Source: an uncultured Bacteroidaceae bacterium (lineage in GTDB: Bacteria; Bacteroidota; Bacteroidia; Bacteroidales; Bacteroidaceae). Taken from it: a stretch of 19,209 bases of DNA. Below the pieces are notes generated by a model. The model was not told the DNA's origin, searched no databases, and worked only from the letters and a program-made list of their open reading frames with translations. The stretch spans positions 1-19,209 of the forward strand of contig CAKRRN010000043.1 in assembly GCA_934394435.1 (NCBI GenBank), read 5' to 3'. A program made the translations under genes and the position numbers. Below are positions 8,370 through 15,602 of this stretch, piece by piece (position 1 is the stretch's first letter; each line of letters begins with the position of its first letter).

Positions 8370-9008
8370 ATGAGTAATTTGTTTTCTAAGGAGAACCGTG
8401 AGGCATTGACTGGTCCGCTGAACCTTAACAACCCTGTGGCTGTACAGGTTCTGGGTATCTGCTCCGCGCTGGCTGTTACCTCCCAGTTGAAGCCAGCCAT
8501 CGTGATGGGACTTAGCGTTACCGTCATCACGGCTTTCTCAAATGTGATTATTTCATTGTTGCGCAAGACTATTCCCAACCGTATCCGCATCATCGTGCAG
8601 TTGGTGGTTGTGGCTGCTCTTGTGACTATTGTGAGTCAGGTGCTCAAGGCTTATGTATATGACGTGAGTGTCGCACTCTCAGTGTACGTGGGTCTGATCA
8701 TCACCAACTGTATCCTGATGGGTCGTCTTGAGGCTTTTGCCATGCAGAACGGTCCTTGGGAATCATTCCTTGATGGCATCGGCAATGGACTGGGCTATGC
8801 CCTTGTGCTTGTTGTAGTAGGCTTTGTGCGTGAGCTTTTCGGCTTTGGCACTTTGCTTGGCTTCCACATTATTCCTGCCAGCTGGTATGTGGAGAATGGT
8901 GGTTGGTACCTCAACAATGGCATGATGGTGATGCCTGCCATGTCCTTGATTATCCTGGGCTGTGTCATTTGGGCTCACCGCTCCTTGAACAAGGAGGAAA
9001 AGAAGTAA
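8370..9008 (+). CDS. nqrD: Na+-translocating NADH:quinone reductase subunit D
   Basis: The 212-residue product is a six-helix membrane subunit of NQR, related to RnfE. With NqrE it holds the intramembrane iron site on half-helices. The expected ligand cysteines are present as C31 (in LGICSALAVT) and C113 (in ITNCILMGRLEAFA). The start is set by a full AGGAGG at 8353-8358, 11 bases upstream. It follows nqrC by 21 bases. Length and sequence are normal and the identification is secure. Confidence 0.97.
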   Translation: MSNLFSKENREALTGPLNLNNPVAVQVLGICSALAVTSQLKPAIVMGLSVTVITAFSNVIISLLRKTIPNRIRIIVQLVVVAALVTIVSQVLKAYVYDVSVALSVYVGLIITNCILMGRLEAFAMQNGPWESFLDGIGNGLGYALVLVVVGFVRELFGFGTLLGFHIIPASWYVENGGWYLNNGMMVMPAMSLIILGCVIWAHRSLNKEEKK

Positions 9009-9040
9009 ACACATACCCCGTTTAAAATAAGAATAGAATT

Positions 9041-9670
9041 ATGGAACACATGATTAGTTTGTTTGTCCGCTCTATCTTTGTGGACAACATGATATTCGCA
9101 TTCTTCTTGGGTATGTGCTCTTACCTGGCTGTATCCAAGAATGTGAAGACGGCCTTGGGTCTGGGTGTGGCAGTCACCTTCGTACTGCTTGTCACTGTGC
9201 CTGTCGATTATGCTCTTCAGACCTATGTACTCGGTCCTGATGCCTTGGTAGAGGGTGTTGACCTCACCTTTTTGGCCTTCATCCTGTTCATCGCTGTCAT
9301 TGCTGGTATTGTGCAGTTGGTGGAGATGGTAGTCGAGCGTTTCAGTCCCTCGCTATATGCCTCTTTAGGCATTTTTCTGCCTCTGATAGCCGTTAACTGT
9401 GCCATCATGGGTGCCTCACTGTTTATGCAGCAGCGTGTGCAGATGGATCCCGAGACCAGCACTCAGGCTATTTCTGGCTTTGGCGACTCTGTTGCTTATG
9501 CCTTGGGTAGCGGAATTGGATGGCTACTGGCCATCGTAGGGCTTGCAGCCATACGCGAGAAAATGGCTTACACGGATGTTCCCCGTCCCCTCCAGGGCCT
9601 GGGTATCACTTTCATCACTGTGGGTCTGATGGCTATGGCGTTTATGTGCTTCAGTGGTTTGAAAATCTAA
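9041..9670 (+). CDS. nqrE: Na+-translocating NADH:quinone reductase subunit E
   Basis: The 209-residue product is a six-helix NQR membrane subunit that is antiparallel to and paralogous with NqrD (RnfA-like). Metal-site cysteines are visible at C26 (FFLGMCSYLAVS) and C120 (IAVNCAIMGASLF), the positions expected in the family. The N-terminus MEHMISLFVRSIFVDNM matches typical NqrE starts, so the first ATG is preferred over the second at 9050. The 32-base gap after nqrD is the widest in the operon and carries no Shine-Dalgarno. No anomaly was seen. Confidence 0.97.
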   Translation: MEHMISLFVRSIFVDNMIFAFFLGMCSYLAVSKNVKTALGLGVAVTFVLLVTVPVDYALQTYVLGPDALVEGVDLTFLAFILFIAVIAGIVQLVEMVVERFSPSLYASLGIFLPLIAVNCAIMGASLFMQQRVQMDPETSTQAISGFGDSVAYALGSGIGWLLAIVGLAAIREKMAYTDVPRPLQGLGITFITVGLMAMAFMCFSGLKI

Positions 9671-9686
9671 TCAGGAGGAATATACA

Positions 9687-10976
9687 ATGGATATGAATTT
9701 GATTTTAGCGAGCATTGGCGTATTCCTGGCGATCATCCTTGTGCTGGTCATCATCCTGCTCGTGGCAAAGAAGTATTTGTCACCCAGTGGCAATGTGAAG
9801 ATTACAATCAACGGCAAGGACACCGTGACGGTAGGTCAGGGTGGCTCCCTGCTCTCCACACTCGCTCAGGAGGGTATCTATCTGCCCAGTGCCTGTGGTG
9901 GAAAAGGCTCTTGCGGACAGTGCAAACTGCAGGTACCCGATGGCGGTGGCGAGATTCTCGACTCTGAGAAGGGCCACTTCACCCGTAAGCAGATTAAGGA
10001 GCATTGGCGCTTGGGTTGTCAGTGTAAGGTTAAGGGCGACATGTCTATCAAGGTCGCTGACTCAGTGATGGGCGTCAAAGAGTGGGAGTGCACAGTGATA
10101 GGTAACCGCAATGTGGCTACCTTCATCAAGGAGTACAAGGTGGCTTTGCCTGCAGGCGAGCACATGGACTTTGAGCCTGGTTCGTATGCGCAGATCAAGA
10201 TTCCTGCTTTTGACTGCATCGATTATGACAAGGATATCGACAAGAGTCTCATCGGTGATACCTACATGCCAGCATGGCAGAAGTTTGGTCTTTTCGGCTT
10301 GAAGTGTACCAACCCCACTGCCACCATACGTGCATACTCCATGGCTAACTATCCCGACGAGGGTGATATCATTACGCTGAACGTGCGTATTGCTACACCT
10401 CCCTTCAAGCCCAAAGATCAGGGTCCTGGTTTCCAGAACGTAAATCCTGGTATTGCCTCTTCTTACATCTTCAGCCTGAAACCAGGTGACAAGGTGATTA
10501 TGAGTGGTCCTTACGGAGAATTCCGTCCTGTATATGGTTCTGGTCGTGAGATGATATGGGTAGGTGGTGGTGCTGGTATGGCTCCATTGCGTGCACAGAT
10601 TATGCATATGCTCAAGGGTCATGGTGTGAGCGATGAAGACCGCAAGCGCCCCATGCACTACTTCTATGGCGCACGTGCATTGGAGGAGATACCTTTCCTC
10701 GACGATTTCCTGCAGTTGGAGAAGGACTTCCCCAACTTCCACTTCCATTTGGCACTCGATCGTCCAGATCCCAAGGCCGATGCGGCAGGCATCAAGTATA
10801 CTCCAGGCTTTGTTGCTCCAGTGATGGGCGATACCTATCTGAAGCAGCATGAAGCTCCTGAAGATTGTGAGTACTACCTGTGTGGTCCTCCAATGATGGC
10901 CAAGACAGTGCTCGACCTTCTGCATAGTCTCGGTGTTGAAGACGATATGATTCGCTTTGATAACTTCGGAGGATAA
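9687..10976 (+). CDS. nqrF: Na+-translocating NADH:quinone reductase subunit F
   Basis: The 429-residue product is the NADH-oxidising entry subunit. An N-terminal membrane helix spans about residues 5-27. A ferredoxin-like [2Fe-2S] domain follows with ligands C70, C76, C79 and C111. Next come the FAD-binding motif R215-A-Y-S218 and the NAD-binding GGGAGMAP (293-300) and CGPPMM (399-404). The protein ends in FDNFGG with the usual terminal aromatic near the flavin. Electrons pass NADH to FAD to 2Fe-2S and onward to the NqrD/E iron site. AGGAGG at 9673-9678 lies 8 bases before the ATG. It is the last gene of the operon. The apbE and nqrM genes found after nqrF in Vibrio are absent here. Confidence 0.98.
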   Translation: MDMNLILASIGVFLAIILVLVIILLVAKKYLSPSGNVKITINGKDTVTVGQGGSLLSTLAQEGIYLPSACGGKGSCGQCKLQVPDGGGEILDSEKGHFTRKQIKEHWRLGCQCKVKGDMSIKVADSVMGVKEWECTVIGNRNVATFIKEYKVALPAGEHMDFEPGSYAQIKIPAFDCIDYDKDIDKSLIGDTYMPAWQKFGLFGLKCTNPTATIRAYSMANYPDEGDIITLNVRIATPPFKPKDQGPGFQNVNPGIASSYIFSLKPGDKVIMSGPYGEFRPVYGSGREMIWVGGGAGMAPLRAQIMHMLKGHGVSDEDRKRPMHYFYGARALEEIPFLDDFLQLEKDFPNFHFHLALDRPDPKADAAGIKYTPGFVAPVMGDTYLKQHEAPEDCEYYLCGPPMMAKTVLDLLHSLGVEDDMIRFDNFGG

Positions 10977-11008
10977 ACGATATCCCCTTTGATAATTGTA
11001 ATAATTGT

Positions 11009-11052
11009 AGAGAGGAAAGAACTACCCATACAAGGCAAGTTCTTTCCTCTCT
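11009..11052 (+). terminator. Hairpin ending the nqr operon
   Basis: A perfect 15-bp inverted repeat (11009-11023 with 11038-11052) closes a 14-base loop, 32 bases past the nqrF stop. The downstream side is CT-rich with a short TTT rather than a clean T run. It may therefore be a weak intrinsic terminator or an RNA-stabilising 3' hairpin. Confidence 0.7.
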
Positions 11053-11343
11053 CTCTCTTTACTCCAATCGGACATTAACCGAAACTAAGAGAAATCACCT
11101 AATAGATCTATATAGATTCCATATTTCTGCGCTTCCCAAAATGCATACGACTTGCTTTTTCATCTTTTCTGAAAAATAAAGAATAGGGTGTGAGGGGGGG
11201 GATAGTAGACGCAAAATAGAACCACATAGCCACGGAGCCTTCCGCTGGTCTCTTACGAGGCATTAGCGGAAGGCTTCGCACGTTTTCGAGTGATAATTTA
11301 AGCAATATAATAACATAATATACATACACATAAGTAATCATCA
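11053..11343. other. Gene-poor spacer with G8 tract and inverted repeat
   Basis: No credible gene lies here. The stretch contains a run of eight G at 11194-11201, a perfect 11-bp inverted repeat described separately, and an AT-rich leader-like segment (11290-11343) before the pseudogene start. A minus-strand reading frame of 78 codons covers most of it but lacks convincing protein character. It may be a dispersed intergenic element, but this cannot be tested from one copy. Confidence 0.5.
11236..11275. repeat. 11-bp perfect inverted repeat with 18-base loop
   Basis: AGCCTTCCGCT at 11236-11246 pairs exactly with AGCGGAAGGCT at 11265-11275. The loop could form a small inner CTC/GAG pairing. 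There is no T run, so it is not a standard terminator. It precedes the collapsed exported-protein gene by about 70 bases and could be a leader structure or part of a repeat element. Confidence 0.7.
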
Positions 11344-11588
11344 ATGGAAAAATTTGGAATTTTTGAGAAGAAGCTTCGTAGGCTTGTAGGCAGGCTTGGG
11401 ATGCTGATGGCGTTCCTACTCATTGAGAGTGCAAGTATTGGAGCTTACGCAAAGGTGATGCCATGGGCAAAGTATGATAATGGTACTCTGACTATTACGA
11501 TATGCAAGGTCGTCGCACCAACCGTCTGCAGAAGGGGCTGAACATCGTGAAGAGTGGAGGAAAGACTTATAAAATCATCAAAAAGTAA
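11344..11588 (+). pseudogene. Collapsed exported surface-protein gene (both ends retained)
   Basis: From the ATG at 11344 the first 39 or so residues form a signal peptide: a basic N-region, the hydrophobic core LGMLMAFLLIESASIG and an AYA cleavage site. KVMPWAKYDNGTLT follows, the sort of sequence seen at the mature start of Prevotella BspA/DUF285-like proteins. That frame runs to a stop at 11541. A different frame, open from 11481 to the stop at 11586-11588, encodes YYDMQGRRTNRLQKGLNIVK and a Lys-rich end. That is a typical Bacteroidales exported-protein C-terminal tail (DLQGRR...KGLYIV type). The two halves meet out of frame at about 11481-11500. The simplest reading is a large internal deletion that removed the body of a surface protein. 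A frameshifted small exported peptide is the alternative. Confidence 0.6.
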
Positions 11589-11601
11589 AAAAACAGAAGA
11601 T

Positions 11602-11748
11602 ATGAAAAAGAAGGAATATATCAAACCTAATATGCAGGTGTTGCACGTCACACCTTGTACCATCCTCGCCAAATCATTTTTGGAAAAAGGGAAAAGTGGT
11701 AATGATAATCCACAGCAAGACGAAGATGGCTGGTACTGGAGCGAATAA
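11602..11748 (+). CDS. Small peptide of the MKKxYxxP Bacteroidales type
   Basis: The 48-residue product begins MKKKEYIKPNMQVLHV, continues with TPCTILAKS, and ends in a polar acidic tail closing GWYWSE. Short proteins with this kind of N-terminus (basic start, YIxPxxxV, a short hydrophobic stretch, then a variable Gly/Asp-rich tail) are very common in Prevotella and Bacteroides and have no assigned function. The start at 11602 is preferred over an upstream in-frame ATG at 11554, which overlaps the pseudogene tail. It begins 13 bases after the pseudogene stop and is followed by a strong terminator, so both are probably on one transcript. There is no classical signal peptide. Whether the peptide is made is not known. 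Confidence 0.6.
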   Translation: MKKKEYIKPNMQVLHVTPCTILAKSFLEKGKSGNDNPQQDEDGWYWSE

Positions 11749-11804
11749 CAATAGTTGGTTTTATCGCTCTCTGGTAAGAATTCCCAGAGTATAAATAAAC
11801 TACC

Positions 11805-11838
11805 CGAGGTTCTGTGAAAACAGAGCTTCGTTTTTTTT
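11805..11838 (+). terminator. Strong intrinsic terminator
   Basis: An 11-bp stem (11805-11815 with 11820-11830, two G-U pairs) has a GAAA tetraloop and is followed directly by eight T. It closes the transcript of the small peptide gene and separates it from the GH31 unit. Confidence 0.9.
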
Positions 11839-11841
11839 ATT

Positions 11842-11874
11842 AACCCCAAACCAGTCTGATGGTCGATTGGGGTT
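11842..11874. other. Second hairpin directly behind the terminator
   Basis: AACCCCAA (11842-11849) pairs with TTGGGGTT (11867-11874), with an inner ACCA/TGGT stem and a 6-base loop. It starts four bases after the T run of the preceding terminator and has no T tract of its own. It could be a back-up 3' structure or a DNA-level site upstream of the GH31 promoter. Confidence 0.6.
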
Positions 11875-11933
11875 TAGAATAGGCCTTAGCGTATTCGTAA
11901 TGTTCTAATCAAACTTATGTCAGCAAAAAACAT

Positions 11934-11941
11934 TAACTTTG
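11934..11941 (+). promoter_or_regulatory. Candidate -7 box for the GH31 operon
   Basis: TAACTTTG fits TAnnTTTG exactly. It lies 40 bases before the GH31 ATG, giving a leader of about 35 bases. No good -33 TTTG was found at the usual distance. Confidence 0.55.
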
Positions 11942-11981
11942 TGGATGATAAGAAAACTTACTGTCACATCATCCATAAAAC

Positions 11982-14543
11982 ATGAATATATTTGCCAGAT
12001 ACCGCAATTGTAGATTTGTATTCCTGCAGGTCTTTCTTGTGTTCTCACTTGTCGCTTTCGCACAAGATGATTTGAATCCCGTTCCAAACCCTGAGGCCGT
12101 TGTGGTGGAGGGTAATGTGCGCTTCACTGTACTTACTGATCGTATGATACGTATCCAGTACAGCAGCATAGGGCAGTTTGAGGATCGCGCTACTTTTGCT
12201 GTTGTCAATCGTCGGTTGCCTGTGCCACAATTTACTACCAAGCGCGATGACAAGTACTTGTATTTGCACACAGATAGTCTTGACTTGCGCTATCGCTTGG
12301 GGTCCGTTCCACGCGCTCAGGACAAGTCACCCAACAATCTGCTTATCACTTTTCGTATGAATGGTTTTTTGTGTCAGTGGTATCCAGGTAAGGACGATGC
12401 TCTGAATCTGTATGGCACCAACCGAACTCTTGATACCGCATGGGGTGATAATATGCGTTATAAGCTGGAAAAAGGTCTTAACTCGCGTGCTGGATGGGCT
12501 GTCATTGACGAAAGTCCTAAGACCACCAGAGAAGATGGTAGTACTTCGTATGTTCTTGCTCCTAACAGTGAAGGATTCTCTTGGTGGGCTGATCCCGTAG
12601 ATAAGGGTGCTACAGACTGGTACTTCTTGGGCTATGGGCACAACTATAAGCAGTGTCTTGGTGATTATATCAAGGTTGGAGGTCGTATCCCTATGCCTCC
12701 CAAATACCTGTTTGGGTATTGGTACAGTCGCTATGCTGCTTACAGTACCTCAGACTTTAAGCAAATCATCAGCGATGTTGAACGGAATGATATTCCTATG
12801 GATGTCCTTATCATGGATATGGATTGGCATAAGGATGGATGGACAGGTTGGAGCTGGAACAAGAAGCTTATACCCAATCCTTCGGAACTTATCCGCTACA
12901 TGCATATGCATGGCTTACGTACTGCTCTCAACTTACATCCTGCTGATGGTGTGGCTTCGTATGAAGATTATTATAATGAGATGAAACTGGAATTAGGATA
13001 TCCCAATGACTATAAGGAAACCCTGCCTTGGGCTGTGGAAAACTATGATTATTATAAGGCTCTTTTCAAATGCTTCCTCAGAAAGTATGAGAAGATGGGA
13101 GTTGACTTTTGGTGGCTTGACTGGCAGCAGCAATTGCTGGTGGATAATATGACTTTGGGAGAGACTTTCTGGTGTAATCATACCTTCTTCGAGGATATGC
13201 GAATCAATAGACCAGAACTGCGCCCTGTTATTTATCATCGGTGGGGCGGATTAGGTAGTCACCGTTATCCTATTGGTTTTTCTGGTGATACTTTCTCAAA
13301 ATGGAGCACTCTTGGATATTTGGTGCATTTCACAAGTACAGCCAGCAATGTTTGCTATGCATATTGGGGACATGATATAGGTGGACATCAGGGGGGTAGC
13401 AATGATGAGGAATTATATCTGCGCTGGCTACAGTTTGGAGCATATACTCCTATTTTCAGAACTCATGCTCTGAAGGATAGTAAGATAGAACGAAGAATAT
13501 GGAAGTATCCAAACTTTGAGCAGTTGCGTGAGGCTGTACGTCTGCGTTACCGTCTCTTCCCTTATCTCTATACTGCTGCCCGAGAGACATATGATACGGG
13601 TGTTGGCATGAATCGCCCACTTTATTATGACTGGCCAGAGGAAGGGAAGGCTTACCAGTATGAAGATGAGTTTATGTTTGGCAACGATATGCTGGTGGCT
13701 CCTATTTATAGTCCTGCCAAGGATGGACTTAGTAGCCGAACCATTTGGCTGCCGAAGGGCGTTTGGTGGGATGTCACGGAAAACAAATTGGTCACAGGTG
13801 ACCGCACTTTCTGTGCAGATTTTACGCTTGATGAATTCCCTGTGTATTATAAGGGAGGAGCGGTGATTCCTTTTTACCCTGTTCAACGTAGTGTGGTAAA
13901 GAATCCTGCAGAGATTACTCTTTGTGTGGTTCCCGGGGCTGACGGAAAAGGAAGCTTTTATGAAGATGATGGTGCAGACAACGAATATACGAAAAATGCT
14001 TGGGCACGTACCCTTTTTACGCAAACCCGTACGGACAGTAAGATTATCTTAAATATTGGTGCACGGCAAGGGAGTTTTGAAGGAATGCCACAGAAACGTA
14101 CTTGGGTAGTGCGAATGTTGGGTGTCTCTGAATTATGTGACTTGCAGAATATAACAGTGGACAACGAACCTGTGGATGTTTCTTCTGTGTCCTACAATGC
14201 TCAGACTGGTATGCTTGAGGTTCGTATCCTGGCGGAAGACCTATCTAAGCCTGTATCGCTCTGTGTGCCTATCAAGAAGAGTGGAAGTCAGACCGAGGAA
14301 AACAATGAAGATGCAACGCTGCAATATGACAGCAGACATGATGCAGTGAGCGTAACCATACCTCATAAGGCTTCTGCCGTAAGTTTGGTTGTAACCACCA
14401 TGGAGGGTGCCTGTGTGGCGCGACATAAGGCTCATTCTGTTTCGTCCCTTCGTCTTTCTCTTTCTGCGTTGCCTACAGGTACCTATGTGTGTCAGGCTGT
14501 GGCGGACGGAAAACAGGTGGTGAAGAAGTTTGTTAAGAAGTAA
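11982..14543 (+). CDS. Secreted glycoside hydrolase family 31 with sorting-like C-terminus
   Basis: The 853-residue product has a signal peptide at residues 1-27 (cleavage after AFA). An N-terminal beta-sandwich of GH31 type (about 35-235) and the (beta/alpha)8 catalytic domain (about 240-560) follow. Recognisable motifs are LIMDMDWHKDGWTGWSWN (276-293), WWLDW with D380 as likely nucleophile, GFSGD with D436 as likely acid/base, YWGHDIGGH (461-469) and FGAYTPIFRTH (485-495). Beta domains follow. Residues 778-853 resemble a type IX secretion sorting domain ending LPTGTYVCQAV...KKFVKK. GH31 enzymes cleave alpha-linked glycans (alpha-glucosidase, alpha-xylosidase and others). The specificity cannot be fixed from motifs alone. 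The next gene starts 21 bases downstream, so the two are probably co-transcribed. The family is certain. The surface location is inferred from the C-terminal domain. Confidence 0.93.
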   Translation: MNIFARYRNCRFVFLQVFLVFSLVAFAQDDLNPVPNPEAVVVEGNVRFTVLTDRMIRIQYSSIGQFEDRATFAVVNRRLPVPQFTTKRDDKYLYLHTDSLDLRYRLGSVPRAQDKSPNNLLITFRMNGFLCQWYPGKDDALNLYGTNRTLDTAWGDNMRYKLEKGLNSRAGWAVIDESPKTTREDGSTSYVLAPNSEGFSWWADPVDKGATDWYFLGYGHNYKQCLGDYIKVGGRIPMPPKYLFGYWYSRYAAYSTSDFKQIISDVERNDIPMDVLIMDMDWHKDGWTGWSWNKKLIPNPSELIRYMHMHGLRTALNLHPADGVASYEDYYNEMKLELGYPNDYKETLPWAVENYDYYKALFKCFLRKYEKMGVDFWWLDWQQQLLVDNMTLGETFWCNHTFFEDMRINRPELRPVIYHRWGGLGSHRYPIGFSGDTFSKWSTLGYLVHFTSTASNVCYAYWGHDIGGHQGGSNDEELYLRWLQFGAYTPIFRTHALKDSKIERRIWKYPNFEQLREAVRLRYRLFPYLYTAARETYDTGVGMNRPLYYDWPEEGKAYQYEDEFMFGNDMLVAPIYSPAKDGLSSRTIWLPKGVWWDVTENKLVTGDRTFCADFTLDEFPVYYKGGAVIPFYPVQRSVVKNPAEITLCVVPGADGKGSFYEDDGADNEYTKNAWARTLFTQTRTDSKIILNIGARQGSFEGMPQKRTWVVRMLGVSELCDLQNITVDNEPVDVSSVSYNAQTGMLEVRILAEDLSKPVSLCVPIKKSGSQTEENNEDATLQYDSRHDAVSVTIPHKASAVSLVVTTMEGACVARHKAHSVSSLRLSLSALPTGTYVCQAVADGKQVVKKFVKK

Positions 14544-14564
14544 ACGTTTTGACTGATTAAGAGT

Positions 14565-15599
14565 ATGAATATTTATATGCCAATGTGTCATTTTTCAAAG
14601 TGTTTCTTACTGTCATGCTTGTTCTCCTTAGTGGCACAAGTATCAGTCGTGGCACAAACCAGTTTGTGGATTTCGGGTAGTGCGGTACCAGGAGGAACAC
14701 AGCCTCTGACACGTTTCAGTACGGGTACTGCAGGGAAGTATGCCTTCAAGTATCATGGTACTCTGCTTCCGGGAACCCTTTGCGTACAGAATACAGAGCA
14801 GCGCAGGCCGTCTACCCGATATTATGCTCCGAAACAGGTGGATTCTAATATCGTAAATAATGGCATAGCAACAGTCTTGACCCGTGACAGTATTCAGGCT
14901 GCATGGACCGTTTTGTTTGAGGCAGATAATTACCGGTTCACAATAACCCCCAGTGAGAATATGCTTACGGGTGAACTTTTTGCGCAATGGTATGAAGCAT
15001 GGATTGTAGGTGGGTGTGTAGAGGATAATCAAGGTAGTGGTGAGTCTGCTGGTCAATGGCAGGTGAGTGCTGGAAAGGCAATGACACATTCCTTGTCCGA
15101 CCCCAATGAATGGTCGTGGACTGGTGAGCTAAAAGTCTATAAATCTAATGTAGAATCTAATCGCTTGAAGATAAATGGCCAGTATGGCTGGGGCCCTAAG
15201 GCGCTTCATCCTTTTGTGTCGGACCAGGAACTTACCCAATCTACACAGTTTTGGTACAACGGTCCGAATGATACCAAGTGGACAATAAGTAAGGATGGAT
15301 ACTATACCATCGTCATAAATGTTTTCAAGGAGACTATGAAAGCCGTCTATTGGGGTACGACACTTCCCAGTGGAGTAGAACCTACCCACGAGACCAATGC
15401 AGAAGTAAGTGTTTCTGAAAATACTGTTCTGGTTAGTTGTGATCATATGGTTACCTGTCGCCTTTATAGCGTTGATGGTCGTCATTTGTCAACACAAAGT
15501 GGCACTCAGGTAGCACTTGATGTTTCTCATCGTGGAGTGTATCTTCTGCATGTGTCAGATGGGGAAAGCAGTCTTTTGCGTAAAATCAGTATAAAATAA
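14565..15599 (+). CDS. SusE/SusF-like carbohydrate-binding exported protein
   Basis: The 344-residue product has a signal peptide at about residues 1-30 (cleavage near VVA). Two tandem beta domains of the SusE/SusF type follow. The first (about 34-142) begins LWISGSAVPGG. The second (about 145-262) begins EAWIVGG and includes WSWTGELKVYK, LKINGQYGWGPKALHPF and YYTIVINVFKETMKAVYW. Residues 278-344 form a T9SS-like C-terminal domain (CRLYSVDGRHL...GVYLLHV). SusE and SusF bind starch at the cell surface as lipoproteins. This one has no convincing lipobox and instead a sorting-like tail, which is unusual. It is 21 bases downstream of the GH31 gene, which suggests a shared substrate. No SusC or SusD is in the window. 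The start could also be one of the ATGs at 14577 or 14583. Confidence 0.75.
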   Translation: MNIYMPMCHFSKCFLLSCLFSLVAQVSVVAQTSLWISGSAVPGGTQPLTRFSTGTAGKYAFKYHGTLLPGTLCVQNTEQRRPSTRYYAPKQVDSNIVNNGIATVLTRDSIQAAWTVLFEADNYRFTITPSENMLTGELFAQWYEAWIVGGCVEDNQGSGESAGQWQVSAGKAMTHSLSDPNEWSWTGELKVYKSNVESNRLKINGQYGWGPKALHPFVSDQELTQSTQFWYNGPNDTKWTISKDGYYTIVINVFKETMKAVYWGTTLPSGVEPTHETNAEVSVSENTVLVSCDHMVTCRLYSVDGRHLSTQSGTQVALDVSHRGVYLLHVSDGESSLLRKISIK

Positions 15600-15602
15600 T
15601 AG

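Noticed and set aside
10062..10925. 287-codon minus-strand open frame inside nqrF
   Set aside because: It is antisense to a complete NqrF with all cofactor motifs. The composition is that of a shadow frame and no promoter or domain is visible.
11731..11741. Exact copy of the 11-mer TGGTACTGGAG from the left-edge palindrome array
   Set aside because: It falls within codons for Trp-Tyr-Trp-Ser of the small peptide and has no inverted partner nearby, so chance is the better explanation.
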